Shown piece by piece: positions 25,201 through 37,600 of a stretch of DNA of 64,000 nt. The notes under the pieces were generated by a model that saw only the letters and a program-made list of their open reading frames with translations, was not told where the DNA came from and did not search any database. How positions within the stretch are numbered: the stretch's first letter is position 1; every line of letters starts with the position of its first letter. Origin of the DNA: Episyrphus balteatus (lineage: Eukaryota > Arthropoda > Insecta > Diptera > Syrphidae); assembly GCF_945859705.1 (NCBI RefSeq), contig NC_079135.1, positions 29,747,679 to 29,811,678 on the forward strand, read 5' to 3'. A program made the translations under genes and the position numbers.

Positions 25201-27373
25201 AATGTTATCGATACATACTATTTTACATTAATAACACTGGTCTGAAAAATTTATCTTTTTTTTTCTCTTTATAATTTTTGAAATTGTGAAAGATTTGACT
25301 TTCCTGCAACCTGCAGTTTTTAGTAAATCCCACATGAACAAAAACATCTTAACGGAAATGTAAAATATATATTTAAAAAGTGAAATATGTAAAGAAAATT
25401 ATAATATAAATGCATTAAAACAAATTTATACGTGTTTTGTAATTTTATATACAGATTTGTTTCTCCTAGGTACAAAAGTATATTTTTCTTATGGTTTTTG
25501 ATGTGCTGAGTTCGATTCCAAAGTCAAAAAAATTCCATCACGTAAGGATTTTGAGATATACGCGTTAGAGAATCACAAAAAAAAACTCCTATATTTCAAA
25601 AACGAGAGTCGACCGAAATTTTTTGAATTTCGGATTCAAAGTAAGTCATTAGAAAAATATACTTTTGTTTTTGGGAGAAAAAAAAAATAACGTATGCCGT
25701 AATTCGACCCGTTTATTTATGTTAATAAGATATGCCAAACTTATTTACTTAAATTTATATATTTCGGAGAATATTGAAACAGCAAAAATAAAAAAATGGG
25801 TTATCGTGATTTTCCAACGGGAATATCTAAAAAAAAAACCTGACGTGCTAGAAAAATTCTGACTTCGGATTCAGAATCAGCACACAAAATTCTTTAGTAA
25901 AGTATAGTTTTATTAGAAGGAGGATTTCATTGCAGACCAGTGTAATTTAGTCACTTTCGTCCCATTTTTCCAAATAAGTCAAGTAAACCTATTCTATTGA
26001 TTTATTAAAAAAGGTCTTTTTTGGAATCATTGCAATTTTTATTTTTAATTGTTTTGAATCGTCTTTCTTTTATGAATAAGTCAGAAAAAGGGCTACCTAT
26101 ACTTCAATCGAAAAGTAAATTTAAAAAAAAAACGACTCTAACGATATTTAATACAATTTAGTCATAAGACTCAACTTATTAAATAAAAAAAAATATTTTT
26201 TGTACAGTTTTTAACGGTACCTGCCATAGAATATTTTTTTTCTGGTTTCTGAATATCTTGTACACGACTAACCCGATATCAACGATTTTTTTTTGTTATA
26301 CAAAAGCGTTTGAATAATGGTAATACATATTAAAATTTTAGAAAATTTTCAAAAAACACATTTTTGGATTTTTGAAAAAACATTTCAAATTTTTTTTTTG
26401 AAAAATCAATTTTTTGAAAACTGGTTGATGAAAAATTTGAAAATTTCGATTAAAGGTGCTAATTAATAATTTCTTCAAATGGAATAGGTACCAACTTTTT
26501 TTTTGAAATGTTAGAAAATTTTCATACCTATAAAAAAATAATTTTTTTTTAAACCTAACGATTTTAATTATTTTTTACACCACCGGTCAAATTCTTTTAT
26601 CAAATTCAATAATTTTCGCAATTTTTTTTTTCATAGTAAGCTTAAAGATAAGAGCTAGGTACTTTTACCATAAGAATACTTGCTCTTGCGACCCAGTCAT
26701 GGATTTTATTTTTTGGGTTTTTGTATGTGAAGAATTCAATTATTCCTTATGGCTTATACTCTCGTAAAGGTCTTAATTACATTTTTCATACTTCTGAGTT
26801 ATAGAGGGAAACACTAAATCCAATACCTACAATTTGCATATGAATAAAAAAAATATTTCTAATTTTCGGACTTATTTAAAGACCTGGGCTAAAAACATGA
26901 ATGAGAACCTATTTTATTGACCAACAGTGTGTATAAATACATTTTTATATAGACAAAAAAATAAGTATTTTAAAAGAAATGAATAAGATTCAAAAACCTA
27001 CCTCTGCATAAACACTTGACAATCCAAATTCTTTAAGTGCATCGGATAGGTCATGTATATCAATTTTGCCATTGCCATCGCGATCAAGGCTATTAAATAA
27101 TTTCTCCAGACGCTCCTCATCCTCGTGTGGCATTTCAGATGGCAGCTGTTGCTGTTGTTGTTGTTGCTGTTGCTGATGTTGTTGCTGTAGCAAAAGTTGT
27201 TGTGCAATTCGGGCATTTTCAGCCACAGTTGTTAATACACTTGTAATTGGTATTAACTTTACAGCATGCTGCTGTTGATTAGCTGCCTTATCATCAGCAT
27301 TCGTAGAGTTTGTTGATTGTAAGTTAACACTACTCTTGGCATTGACCATTCTTGTGGAAAAGTTTCTTTTCAA
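19214..27373 (-). CDS. SCaMC: SCaMC, EF-hand half of a Ca2+-regulated mitochondrial ATP-Mg/Pi carrier (3' partial)
   Basis: Exons (minus): 27373-27002, 19689-19563, 19482-19395, 19325-19214; 233 codons in phase. SCaMC proteins exchange ATP-Mg for phosphate across the inner mitochondrial membrane and are switched on by cytosolic Ca2+ binding to N-terminal EF-hands. Exon 1 has a poly-Gln stretch, then EF-hand 1 (DRDGNGKIDIHDL). Exon 2 has a degenerate hand (SDKTQSGDVGLAEF) and starts hand 3 (DKNRDG), which exon 3 completes (KVDLEEL). Exon 4 has hand 4 (DQDGSLNISYNEW) and ends in the conserved IKFWRHST before the carrier domain. All donors and acceptors are GT-AG. Three carrier repeats must follow below position 1; none were found. 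The start at 27373 is the first ATG; MVNAK eight codons later is an alternative. The poly-Gln insert is not typical of vertebrate members. Confidence 0.93.
20063..20516. mobile_element. hAT-like non-autonomous element, 454 bp, 8-bp duplication
   Basis: The ends are inverted, CAGTGTTGCCAGA at the left and TCTGGCAATACTG at the right, matching the CAGTG start common in hAT elements. The flanks are GTACCTAC (20055-20062) and GTACCTAT (20517-20524), an 8-bp duplication with one mismatch, which is the hAT length. Interior GGAGCC / CGGCTC motifs are scattered; no transposase is present. It sits in SCaMC intron 1. Confidence 0.75.
20525..25060. other. SCaMC intron 1 sequence, no gene
   Basis: Mostly AT-rich intron. 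Short related segments near 23221-23260 and 23545-23570 (GTAACGGCTGTGACA / GTAACGGGTGTGACA) look like repeat remnants. Nothing else could be supported. Confidence 0.4.
25061..26929. mobile_element. Large inverted-repeat element, ~1.87 kb
   Basis: The left end CACTGTCGGTCAATAGAATA is inverted at the right end as TATTTTATTGACCAACAGTG. The interior includes one or two copies of the GCTGAGTTCGATTCC-type repeat (25470-25660) and a second internal CCTATTCTATTGA block near 25990. TA borders the left end; the right end has TGTA, so the duplication is unclear. A Tc1/mariner-type origin is possible. It lies in SCaMC intron 1. Confidence 0.55.
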
Positions 27374-28180
27374 GTTCGAAGGAAAAAAAAAATGCTAAAG
27401 TCCTTTTTAATTAATTGAAAACACTTTATTTGTCTTATTTAATTTAAAAAATGTTTTATGGCCTCGTTCGGTATGCGAATACCTTTGGGCAAAATTAGCA
27501 AAAAACTCAATATTGTAATTGGATTGTTCCTGTGCCAAAGAGTGCAACCAAAAAACACGCACTTGTCGCCTTGGGAATTAGAAAAAAGGCTCTTTTGTCC
27601 CTAAAAATAGATTCAATCAACGCAATTTTTGCAATTTTAATAAAGCATTTGTTTGTAATTAGTCAGAAGCAAGCACATCGATTCGATATAAGAACCACGT
27701 CTTCTTTTAGCGAAATCGGAAAGAGGGTGTCGGCAGCGGCGTTGTCGACGATGATGACGAATTATGAGATTTTTTTTCTGCACAAGAGGATCCCCAAGTG
27801 AACAAAAAAAGAGGAGCCCGGAACGCGTGCGACGACTGACGACGACGACAACCAGAGGCGAACAAACGACTGATGACACAGCAAAGTCTACAATTACTGA
27901 ATTTAAAAAGACTACAAAAAAGAGTCTCAAGTCGCTGCTGGGGGCAGTGCAAGAAAAAATGGTTTTCCTAGAGAACGTAGGTATTCACACTTTCTAAAGA
28001 GGAGAGTACCTATATAACAATTGGCTATGACTCTGCTCTGGACTAGGGTAAGTGGATTTCACGAAAAATCAATGAAAGTGCAATGCCAATTGTATACACA
28101 AGAAGAAGGAAGAAGAATCAACCGACGACCAACGACGACGACGACGACTGGGAGAAGACAACGACGATGAGCGGAGACGA
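27374..28180 (-). promoter_or_regulatory. SCaMC leader and probable promoter region
   Basis: Upstream of the SCaMC start the sequence becomes rich in CGACGA/GTCGTC triplet runs and GC for about 500 bases, unlike the flanking DNA. Two initiator-like TCAGTCG sites occur on the minus strand (27873-27867 and 27838-27832). This is consistent with a TATA-less promoter and a ~450-500 base 5' leader. Short reading frames here are compositional by-products. Confidence 0.45.
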
Positions 28181-28850
28181 GACGACTTAATGTCTAGTCA
28201 ACACTTTTTTTTTTTTCTTTTGTGAAAATTTAACCCGAGAAAACTTATAACTTATCTCATGAGAAATGAGCTATATAATATAGTTTAATTTAGTTTTTTC
28301 GTTTATAGGATTTCTCTCTCTTTTTTCCGGATGACCTTTTTTTCCAGTATATCTTTTATGCGAATTTGCCGATTATGGTGACGAGTTTATAAAAAACCCA
28401 TGTGCTAAAAGGAAAGTTTTTTTTTTTGTATGCTTTTCTTTTTTTTTTGTTGGATTTTTCTCTTGACAATGGCGGGCGCGGGTTAAAAAAGCGTTTCTTT
28501 TTTTTTTGTATAATTTCTTTCGAGCAGAGTAGAAAAAAAAGTATATTGCCGAACCGAAGTCGAGGTGCCAAAGCTGTGGCTGGCTTCTCTTCTGTCTTTG
28601 GTTTTTTCGGGCCAAACTTGTGCTCTTGACTGGTTTTTTTTTTGCTTTTTTTGCAAAAAAATTTTGACGTTTTCTTTTGTGGTGGTTGGTTTTTTTTTTG
28701 GATAAAAAATGTCAAAATGGAAAAAAAGTAGGTCAAAGCATCACAGGTATCTATAACGATATGTGTGACGTCTGGTGGAGAATAGATAAATTAAATTTAG
28801 ATAGATAATTACAGTAGGAACCATATTTGTTGAACTTTTGATTTTGTAAT
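28181..28850. other. Gene-free stretch, poly-T rich
   Basis: Dense T-runs alternate with short GC-containing segments; no gene was recognised. The reading frames across it are lysine or phenylalanine runs produced by the homopolymers. Confidence 0.4.
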
Positions 28851-28853
28851 TAA

Positions 28854-29067
28854 AGCCTGGTACGCTGCTCGCGCTAAATTTTAGCTGAGATAAAATTCCC
28901 ATACAAGTTATCGATAACTTGTATGGGATCCATTTTATCTCGGCTAAAAATTTTCGATAATTTGTATGGGAGCTAAAATTTAGCGCGAGCAGCGTACCAG
29001 GCTTCAGCTAAAATTTTTCGATAATTTGTATGGGAGCTAAAATTTAGCGCGAGCAGCGTACCAGGCT
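28854..29067. mobile_element. Hairpin MITE with duplicated right arm, TAA duplication
   Basis: The ends are AGCCTGGTACGCTGCTCGCG and its exact complement; TAA lies outside both (28851-28853, 29068-29070). The ~60-bp right arm occurs twice in tandem, ending at ~29005 and 29067. The centre is a palindrome around TATCGATA with AACTTGTATGGGA on both sides. The high arm identity points to a young element. Confidence 0.85.
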
Positions 29068-29296
29068 TAAAGTATGGGAGTTTTCGAAATCGTCCGACTT
29101 AATAAATTTAAAAAAAAATTGTTTTTTGTTAATCAGTCCTATTGTGAGTTTCACGTGAACAGGATTCCACCCGGAAAAAGTTCATTTCACTATTTCCCTA
29201 TTGTGAGTTCCGGGCGAAAAGTTGTTCACGTTCGGACATCAGTCTCTCGGTATTTTTAACTATTTTTTTCAAGTAATATGCGAGGTAGTCGGCAGT

Positions 29297-29894
29297 AGTG
29301 ATAGGAATTATCGAATGTTTTGAGCTATCGAAAGTTGGTAACTGAATGATTTGAACTATCGAATTTCATTCATTCATTCATTTGAATGAAAACTATCGAA
29401 TATTCTATCGAATAAACTATCGAATAAAAACTATCGGATGAACTATCGAAAAAAAAAACTATAGAATAAACTATTGAATAAAAACTATTAAATATTGAGT
29501 TATTTAAAACTATTCGAATGATAAAACTATCGTAAGAATCAACTATTCGACTGAAAACACTATCATATAAAAAAAAACTATTCGAATGCTATCGACTAAA
29601 AAACTATCGATTGAAAATAGTAACAAAATGAATGAATGCATGATTTAAAACTATAGATTTAAGGCTTGGCCACACTGGAGGGTATGCGGTAGCGGTACGG
29701 GTAGCGGTGAGGGTACTTGTATGAAAAAAATTCCAAACTGACACATCAACGTTTAGGTGTGGAATTTTTTTAGTACAAATATCGTTACCGCTACCCGTAC
29801 CGCTACCGCATACCCTCCGGTGTGGCCAAGCCTTTAATGAATATTATACAACTTTCGATAGCTTGATAGTTTTTAATCGATAATTCCCATCACT
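29297..29894. mobile_element. Foldback element filled with an ACTATCGA minisatellite
   Basis: The ends AGTGATAGGAATTATCGA and TCGATAATTCCCATCACT are inverted with one mismatch, and AGT is repeated outside (29294-29296, 29895-29897). The interior to 29655 is a degenerate array of AAACTATCGAAT-like units, about 10-20 bp each. A second element (29662-29833) is nested inside, after which ATCGA-type units continue to the right end. Confidence 0.7.
29662..29833. mobile_element. Hairpin MITE, 172 bp, TTA duplication, nested
   Basis: The ends are AGGCTTGGCCACACTGGAGG and its near-exact complement, with TTA outside (29659-29661, 29834-29836; TTTAA is an alternative reading). The arms contain GTAGCGGTACGGGTAGCGGT and its inverse. 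It is GC-rich at the ends and AT-rich in the loop, and is inserted in the ACTATCGA array. Confidence 0.85.
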
Positions 29895-30423
29895 AGTCGA
29901 TAGTTGTTCTCTCGTTTAAATTTTGGTGCCGAGCAAGAAACTTGTTTAGCCGAAAATGTAAATTCCCTTCGGTTGAAACTCACGATACCTTTTAAAATTC
30001 CGGCCGAACAAAAATATTCCGGGTGAAAAACAATGCACTTGAAACTCACGACCGGGCGTCGCACTCAATTTTTACAAAAAAGGACAAAAAAAAGGACCAC
30101 CCTAATGTATATATTTCGGAAAATATTAAATACATAGTAATAGTTAAATTTTACATCATAAATTCAGTTTAATGATATGCTTACGACCTTTTTTTTATTA
30201 GTCAGCTTTGATTACACTTGTCAACCAGGTTTTTGTTACAGAAACCAGATTATACTAAAAGTTTTTCGTGTGCTGAGCTCGAATCCTAAGTCAGAAAAAT
30301 TCCATCACATCATTTTTTTTTTAAATATTCGTTAAAAAATCGAAAATGCCGTTTTTAACTATTTTTGTGGTTATGTCTTAGCGTGTGGTTATTTGTTTTG
30401 ATTGAATATGTAACGGTTTATAA

Positions 30424-30852
30424 CGGCCATATTATTCACTAGTTTAAATAATACATCTGGATGTAAAAAATTTAACGGCCATATTATTCACTAGTGTAAA
30501 AATACATCTGGATGTAAAAAAATGTCCAAAATAAATCCAAATCCATAATATTCACTACTTAAATCCAAATTTTTAAATCAAATCTCCTTAAATCCAAACA
30601 AATTTAAACTGCTCTCTAAAGATCTGTTTAATTTTATAAACCCAGATGTAAAATTCATTTTCACAGTGTTCAGTTGTTTTGTGAAGTATTTTGAAAAGGA
30701 AAAATAAAGATAAATGCAAATTATACATAATTTTTTTTAGCGAATAATATGAACAAAAAATTAAATCCTTGGATTTATAAAACTCAGATTTAAGTGATTG
30801 GATTTAAAATTCACTTTAATCTCAACTAAATCCAGAGTGAATAATATGGCCG
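30424..30852. mobile_element. CGGCCATATTATTCACT element, copy A, TAA duplication
   Basis: The ends are CGGCCATATTATTCACT and AGTGAATAATATGGCCG, with TAA outside (30421-30423, 30853-30855). The first ~50 bases are duplicated, restarting near 30476. The interior carries several ATCCAAAT/ATTTGGAT-type oligomers. Copies B (36111-36409) and C (44978-45625) have the same ends and the same TAA duplication. Confidence 0.85.
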
Positions 30853-30855
30853 TAA

Positions 30856-31664
30856 AAGAAGTACCTATATTTTTTCTCTTTAAATCCGTTTAAATCTTTC
30901 AATATTTCTTTTCTTCTATGACGAATTTGTTACATCTCATGTTCATTTCCGTTTAATAGAAAATCTCGAAAAGTTCTTTAGCGATCGCTTTCAAATTTTG
31001 ACATAACGTTCTGTTTACATTCCCGCAGAATCGTGTCATAAACCACTTTCAACAGGCGCTGAGCGCTGCATACAAAAGGAATACTTTCAAAATTAAAATA
31101 CTTTTCAACATTCGTTAAAAAATAAAAAAAAATCTCCAAAATTTTAGATTTTTACATTGCATACATTTACATTTATTTATTGACACAGTTCATTGATTTA
31201 AGTTTTCTTTATGTTACATATACAATTTCGTTAAAATGTTTTTAAATTTCGTTTCTTTTCTTCATAAAATACGGACGCCTTAAAATGAAACAATCTTTAC
31301 ATAGAACGACTAGTATGCAAAACTCTTATTCTCAATCTCAAACCTAATTTTTATGTCATTAATAATTTTTTGTTTGTTGCATGGAAGATTTACAAAAAAC
31401 TGAGATTCAAAAATGAGACAGCTTTCTGCATAGCTAGCGATTAAACTTAAAATTGGTTAAAATATGCGAATGTTCTATAAATTTTATTTAATTTTCTGTT
31501 TGCCACAAAAGTTGTAAATTGAATAACAGTGCGGTATTACATGGACAATGACAAAAAAAAATAATAATAATTAAATATTTTATATCTCTTTTTCGATTAC
31601 AATTTTATATAAACCTAAAAAAAAAAAAAACAAATGAATAACTCTCAAAGAAATTCTGAGCTTT
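30856..31664. other. Intergenic stretch downstream of ArfGAP1
   Basis: No gene recognised. The part nearest 31665 should contain the ArfGAP1 3' untranslated region (minus strand), but no single poly(A) signal stands out among many AT-rich candidates. Confidence 0.4.
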
Positions 31665-34600
31665 CTAGTTATTGAGTAAATTCCAAGCATCATCTTCTGC
31701 ATTATTCAATTGATTTGCATTTTTAGGTTTGACATTTTTCACGTCTAAATCCTCGAAACCATCCCCATCACCTTGGGATTTGTTGCTGGAAAGTTTTAGA
31801 TTCTTTTTAGTTGTAGTTGATGATGTTTTCACTGTGGTCTTTTTCGTTTCTGTTGTTGTAGTTTGCTGATTTTGATAAGCATTCTGATAACTACTTGTGT
31901 CAAAGCCAGACCAGTCGTCACTGTCTGCACCGTTGTTGTCTGCGGTGGTGTTTACTGCATTCTGATAGGATAAAGAAGATTGATTGGATTGTAAAGTGTC
32001 CTCATTCCAGCCCCAATCAATGTCGTTAGGATTTGATTGCGAAGAAAGTTTTCCCGCCGATTGTGATCGTTGATATCCGCCTTCGGAACGTGTCTCTTGA
32101 TTAAATCCGGTGTAGCCGCCTTGTGGTGAGTTAATATTACTTCCGGCTAAATTACTCCAACCCCGTTTGCTTATGTCAGTTACCTGAGATTTTAAAGAAT
32201 ACAAATTAGAATATTTTTAAAAATGTGCTAAGGCACACAATCACACATATTAAACAAAACATGATATTTAAAAAATAAATTAAAAAATAAAATAAAAAAC
32301 AAACCTTATAAGCTACATCAGACACTTGAGTGCTAACGGTTTCAAGCAAACCACCATCTCTAATCTTTACATCAAATAAAACAAAATAAAATAAATTACA
32401 CAAAGAAAAAAATATGAAATGGAAAATTGAATATCTAGCGATCATTTATTTGTTACTAGGTTGAGGAACTAAAAATAATAAATTTAAAAGCAATATAAAA
32501 AAGCCAAAAAATTAATGAAAAAGTGACAAAATTTTAAGAGTTATGAAAAACACACAACACTTTAGAATTGTTTGGCAGTTAGCCAAGTTGGATTTTTTAA
32601 AGTTTTATCAGAACTTACTTTTTTTCAAAATTTAACATAAATAAAAATATCAAAGAGGAAAAAAAAGAAATGGAATTAAACAAATTAAATGATCGCAACT
32701 TAAACTAAGATCAAAAGCATACCTTGCTAGATGCCACATTACCGTACGTCACAACCTTTTCTTTAGCTGTTACTGCAATTTTAGATGCTCCAGATGACAA
32801 TAAGCTCCAGCCCTAATGAGGAATAGAATAATATGTTCAGGTTTTTTTTTTGTATATTTGCAAACAATAAGTATACTTACCGAAACCAACGAAGACAGAG
32901 TTGAATCAAGAATTTCCTGGGATTGAGTCTTTGGTGGTGGATCACGAGTATATCCGAAGCCAGAGTATTTACCTCCTTGATTTGGTGGCAAATGACTGAA
33001 AAATAATTTTTGTATTTAAATATAAATTTAGATAATTTAAATAATGTGAGTTTAAATAATTCATCTTTGCTGAGATGCATACTATAGTAGCTAAATTGAA
33101 TTATTATTTTCTGGATTTGGATTAAGAACCACTTCACAGCACAACAATTGTACAAAAAATGAGAGTATAGATTGCGGTAGGTTTTTTATACTTTGTTATT
33201 ATTCTTGTCTTATTAATTCCTTGAAAATGCCATAACAACTTATATAGTTTATCGTGTCGTTTTTGGAGAACTTACATGTATACGAGAATTTTTTTTTTTG
33301 TTTTTAAACACGGCTCTAACGATTTTCACATTTTTTTTTAATATATGTATCTGTTTTTAGAAAGTATCGCACACTTTATTTGGAGGACTTTATTGGTATA
33401 GAAATTCAAGGGGTAAATATATTCAAAAATCTAAGTTGATATTTATAACAGGGAAATTCAAAAATATATAAAAATATAATTTTTTTGTTATAAATTATTA
33501 TTTCAGAAATATGATAATTACTTATCGCTAACGTTTCACCAATTTCACATTAATTTTGCAAGACTTCTAAAGTGTAACGTGTGGTGTACACAAAAAATAA
33601 AATATAAACAACTGCAAAGCGTAGCAAGTTGACACATAATGTGTTTCTTTGCTCATATGTATATTTTTTTTTTTTCATTGTTTACTTTTATCTCAGATTA
33701 CGTGTCACAAAGTTGTTGTCTACAAAACCTTGATTCGTCTACGTTGAAAACAAATATTTTCTCTTTATACATTTAAATACGTTTCGATACACCTACGTCA
33801 CAACAAGATTAAACCAAATCGATATGAGAATAAGAAAATAAATAAAAACAACTTACTCAGGTCTCGTTGCATTCTGCTCCTGCATTTTATTAAAGAAATC
33901 CTCCTTCTGATCTTTGAATTCTTGGCTATTCAAATTTTGATAAGTCAAATTGCTGTCATTATAGCCACCTCCATTCTGATAGCCACCAGTCGACCCACCA
34001 CCAGTTGATGAATGTCCTTGATTGCTAGTAAACGAACCACTACTCTTTGAATGCGAAATTGAATTGCCTCCTGTTGTTGATGAAGAACTATTACCAAATC
34101 CCCCACCAGAACGTGAAGGTAAACCCTTCTCAGCCTCTTTCAAATTCCAACTTTTGCCCTGTGCCAATGTGGTAATCTTATCGCGATACAATGCAGCAGC
34201 TTTTGAATTATAACGCTGTTGAATTGGTGCACTGTCATTCCAATCAGATTGATCGTCAAAAAAGTCTCTGGCCTTGCGATTGCCACCAACTTTCATCTTT
34301 TCCAATTCAATGTCTTTCCATTTGTCCATTGTGACTGAACGCACAAATGACAAATGCACCCCGAGACCACGATGTTTACCCGAACACTCCAAGCATATCC
34401 ATATGCCATAAGTTACTGAAACCCATTGTGGATTATGGGCTCCGCATTCGAAGCATTTCTGTAAAATGAACAACATACACATTGGTTATAGGTTTATTTA
34501 TTTAATGCGTATATAATATATATTATGCGTAATAATATCTTTAAACTAGCACAGTTCAAATTCACATTATATTTTTATATTAAAAAATCTTTTTTTGAAA

Positions 34601-37600
34601 TTAATACTTTTAAAAAGATCAATAACGGAAGAGATCAAAAAAGTAATATTTATTAAATACTGAAATCAATTTTATATTTAATCCATAATTTACTCTAGTG
34701 AAAGATGGACATAAAGATATTTGTCTTCTTATGTTAGCTTGGCTAAAACTGAAATGTAAACGATCCAAAGTTGATGGCGATGTTATTAATTTAATAATGT
34801 AACAAATCTGTAAATATTTTGTATTGCTTTGAAAGTAGAGTAGAGATTTAATAGCATTACACTTTGAGAGTAGGGACGTAGTGAGATTTGACATTTGTCT
34901 GAACATTTGTTGTTGTTTTATTTTAAAAAGGTTTTTTTTTATACGCACAGATTTCGTACACAATTACAAAACTAGATTTCATATTCTATTTGTAGTGGAA
35001 AATCTGAGATTTTTACACAAAAATCTCAAAAGCAAATAGAAAACGACATTAGTTTTGGGTCAAGTATAATCCCCAAGAAAGAAAAAAAAGGACGGTCTAG
35101 TTAATGGACAAGCGGGTCAAACAAGTAATTATACACTTGTTTTACACTTGTCAACATTTAAAAATAAGCGGTTTGTAATAAACCATTTCCTAAAGTTTTG
35201 AAGATCTTCTTGAACTTGAAGTTTAAGACAGTCACTAACTGAAGATATTTCTTTAAATATTTTGATATCGTCTGCATACATAATGAACAAATGAATAAAT
35301 TTAATTGAGGCTTAAATAACAAAAATTCTTAGTTACTAAAATTATCGACTTAGAATTGGTCTGGTATAATATTTTAGTATAATATTCAGGAGATAAAACA
35401 TGAATAAATATTAAGTTTCAAACAACATACAAAATAAATTAGTAAGACAAGTGTTTGCTCAATATTAACACAAATATTTTATTAAAATTTTTAGAAATTT
35501 ATATTTAAAACTAACAAAAAAAAAAAGAAAACAAAACAAAACTGAAAAAAAAAAGAATAATTATAATTATTATATAATATAATAATTATTATATAATAAT
35601 TATATAATAATTATTATACAGTATTGTATTAATAACATTATTTGCATTTATAAGTCTAGATAGTAATATCTAATCATACCTAACTCACTTGAACTTATAT
35701 TGAATTATATTCAATCACTCCACTTAAAATAAAAATAATTTTAATAATTTTTTATTATTTTTTTTTTTTTTCTTCGTTAATCATACCTAACGTTGCACAA
35801 TAAAAATAAAAAAAAATAATAAAATGCAGTTAAATAAAATTGTCAAGAATAGAAGTTATGATAGTTTCAAGCTCTATGATTTTCAGAGCTTGCTTTTAAA
35901 TAGAACTGTGGGAGATGAGAGGGGTTATCAATTTCTGTTTCAAGAATTTTTTCTAGATTTTTGATTTAAAATGCTTACGGGTGATATGTAATATCTGTCT
36001 TGAATAGCAAAATTGATATTATCGTCAAGTACTTTTTTTTAAAAGTGGGTTGTCATGGAATTCAAGCCTAGATAACCTTTTTTGGCAAGGCTTTAAAGAT
36101 ATGACAATAACGGCTATATTATTCACTAGTTTAAAAATACATCTGGATGAAAAGAAATGTCAAAAATAAATCCAAATCCATAATAGTCACTACTTAAATC
36201 CAATCTTAAAATTTCAGTTGTTTTGTCAAGCATTTTGAAAAGGAAAAAATAAAGATAAATGCAAAATTTATTGAATAACCACATAATTTTTGTTGAGTAA
36301 ATAATATGAACAAAAAATTAAATATTTGGATTTATGAAATTCGGATTTGAGCGATTGCATTTAAAATTAACTTTAATCCAAACTAAATCCAGAGTGAATA
36401 ATATTGCCGTAAGGGTACTATTTTTAATTCTCTATACAATTTTGCATTATAATGTCACTTGCCACACGGACGCACATAAGAGTATTTGCAGTAAAAACCT
36501 GGTCAAAAGTCGATTTTCTGAAAATCAAAATTGACACCAAAAAAGTTGTCAAAGTGGGCGCAAAATAAACATGGGTCAATCTCTGCACTTATTTTTTTTT
36601 TTTGTTTTTCGATCGTGTCTTGTTAAAAAATGAGTTCAAAGTTTACTATTACATCTACCTCATTTTTATTTCAATGCGAAGTACTTTGGTAAGTGTTATT
36701 CAATATGCGATATCGAAGTGTTGTGATAGAAATCTAAAAAAAACTAAATGGAGAATTTTTCTTCAGTTATTTATTAACGATATTAATAAAGTTTTGGAAA
36801 TTTTTGATAGTGTTTTCTGTTTCAATTCGGACTTAGAACAAGTATATAAAAACTTGTTATTTTTGTTAAGCTACCTACTATTTGAACTTGAATGATTTTG
36901 TTTTAGTATACTCCGTTATTCTGCGATGAATTGAAAGTTATGAGCTAGTTAATATATTCCTTAAACCAATGCAAAAAAAGAATTGAGGGTCAATTAGTTT
37001 TTCACTTTCTGATAGAAAATACTCCTTACTTTATGCAACGTTTTTTTATTTTTAAATTAAGTTTACTGATGTTATTAGTGTATTTTATTTTGGGTGATCT
37101 TAATTAAGGATGGGGAAGAGAGAAAAGAAACTGAGAATTGTGTATTAGTTATGAAGAACAAAAATTGAGAAAAATAATGTCGACAGGCGGAGTATAGGCC
37201 ATTAATCAAATTTTTGAGTTTTTGATGGAAAAATAAAAATAACAAAAACTAGGTTTGTATTGTATTTTCTTGTAGGAATATTCATTTTAAACAGAAATAC
37301 TAACAAAAACCACGAACAATAATTATGTCCAGATTTTTGATGAAAATACTCCTATGTGCCACGATTACGGCTCTGCAGTAATCTACTTATTCCTCTGTGC
37401 CATGGCCACCTGCATTCTCTGAAACTATTTGTCAAATCAATGTGCAATTTTCGGACAATCGGCACTGTACTGATTTTCGCTACGAATTGAATTCGTAACC
37501 GAAATTGATTTTCTTGCAGATTTCAAAAATGGTGTACCAAATTCGAAACGAAATGAAAGCGTCAAAAAAATAAAATGCACGACTGGGGCCGCACGTACTT

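Noticed and set aside
27637..27997. Arg/Ser/Thr-rich frames on both strands
   Set aside because: Produced by the CGACGA/GTCGTC-rich SCaMC leader; no start context or conserved motif.
28356..28736. Lysine-rich 126-codon minus-strand frame
   Set aside because: Translation of poly-T runs.
36602..36895. 97-codon plus-strand frame with LFINDINKVL
   Set aside because: Faintly like the reverse-transcriptase LFINDI block, but no GVPQG before it or YADD after it; too weak to call.
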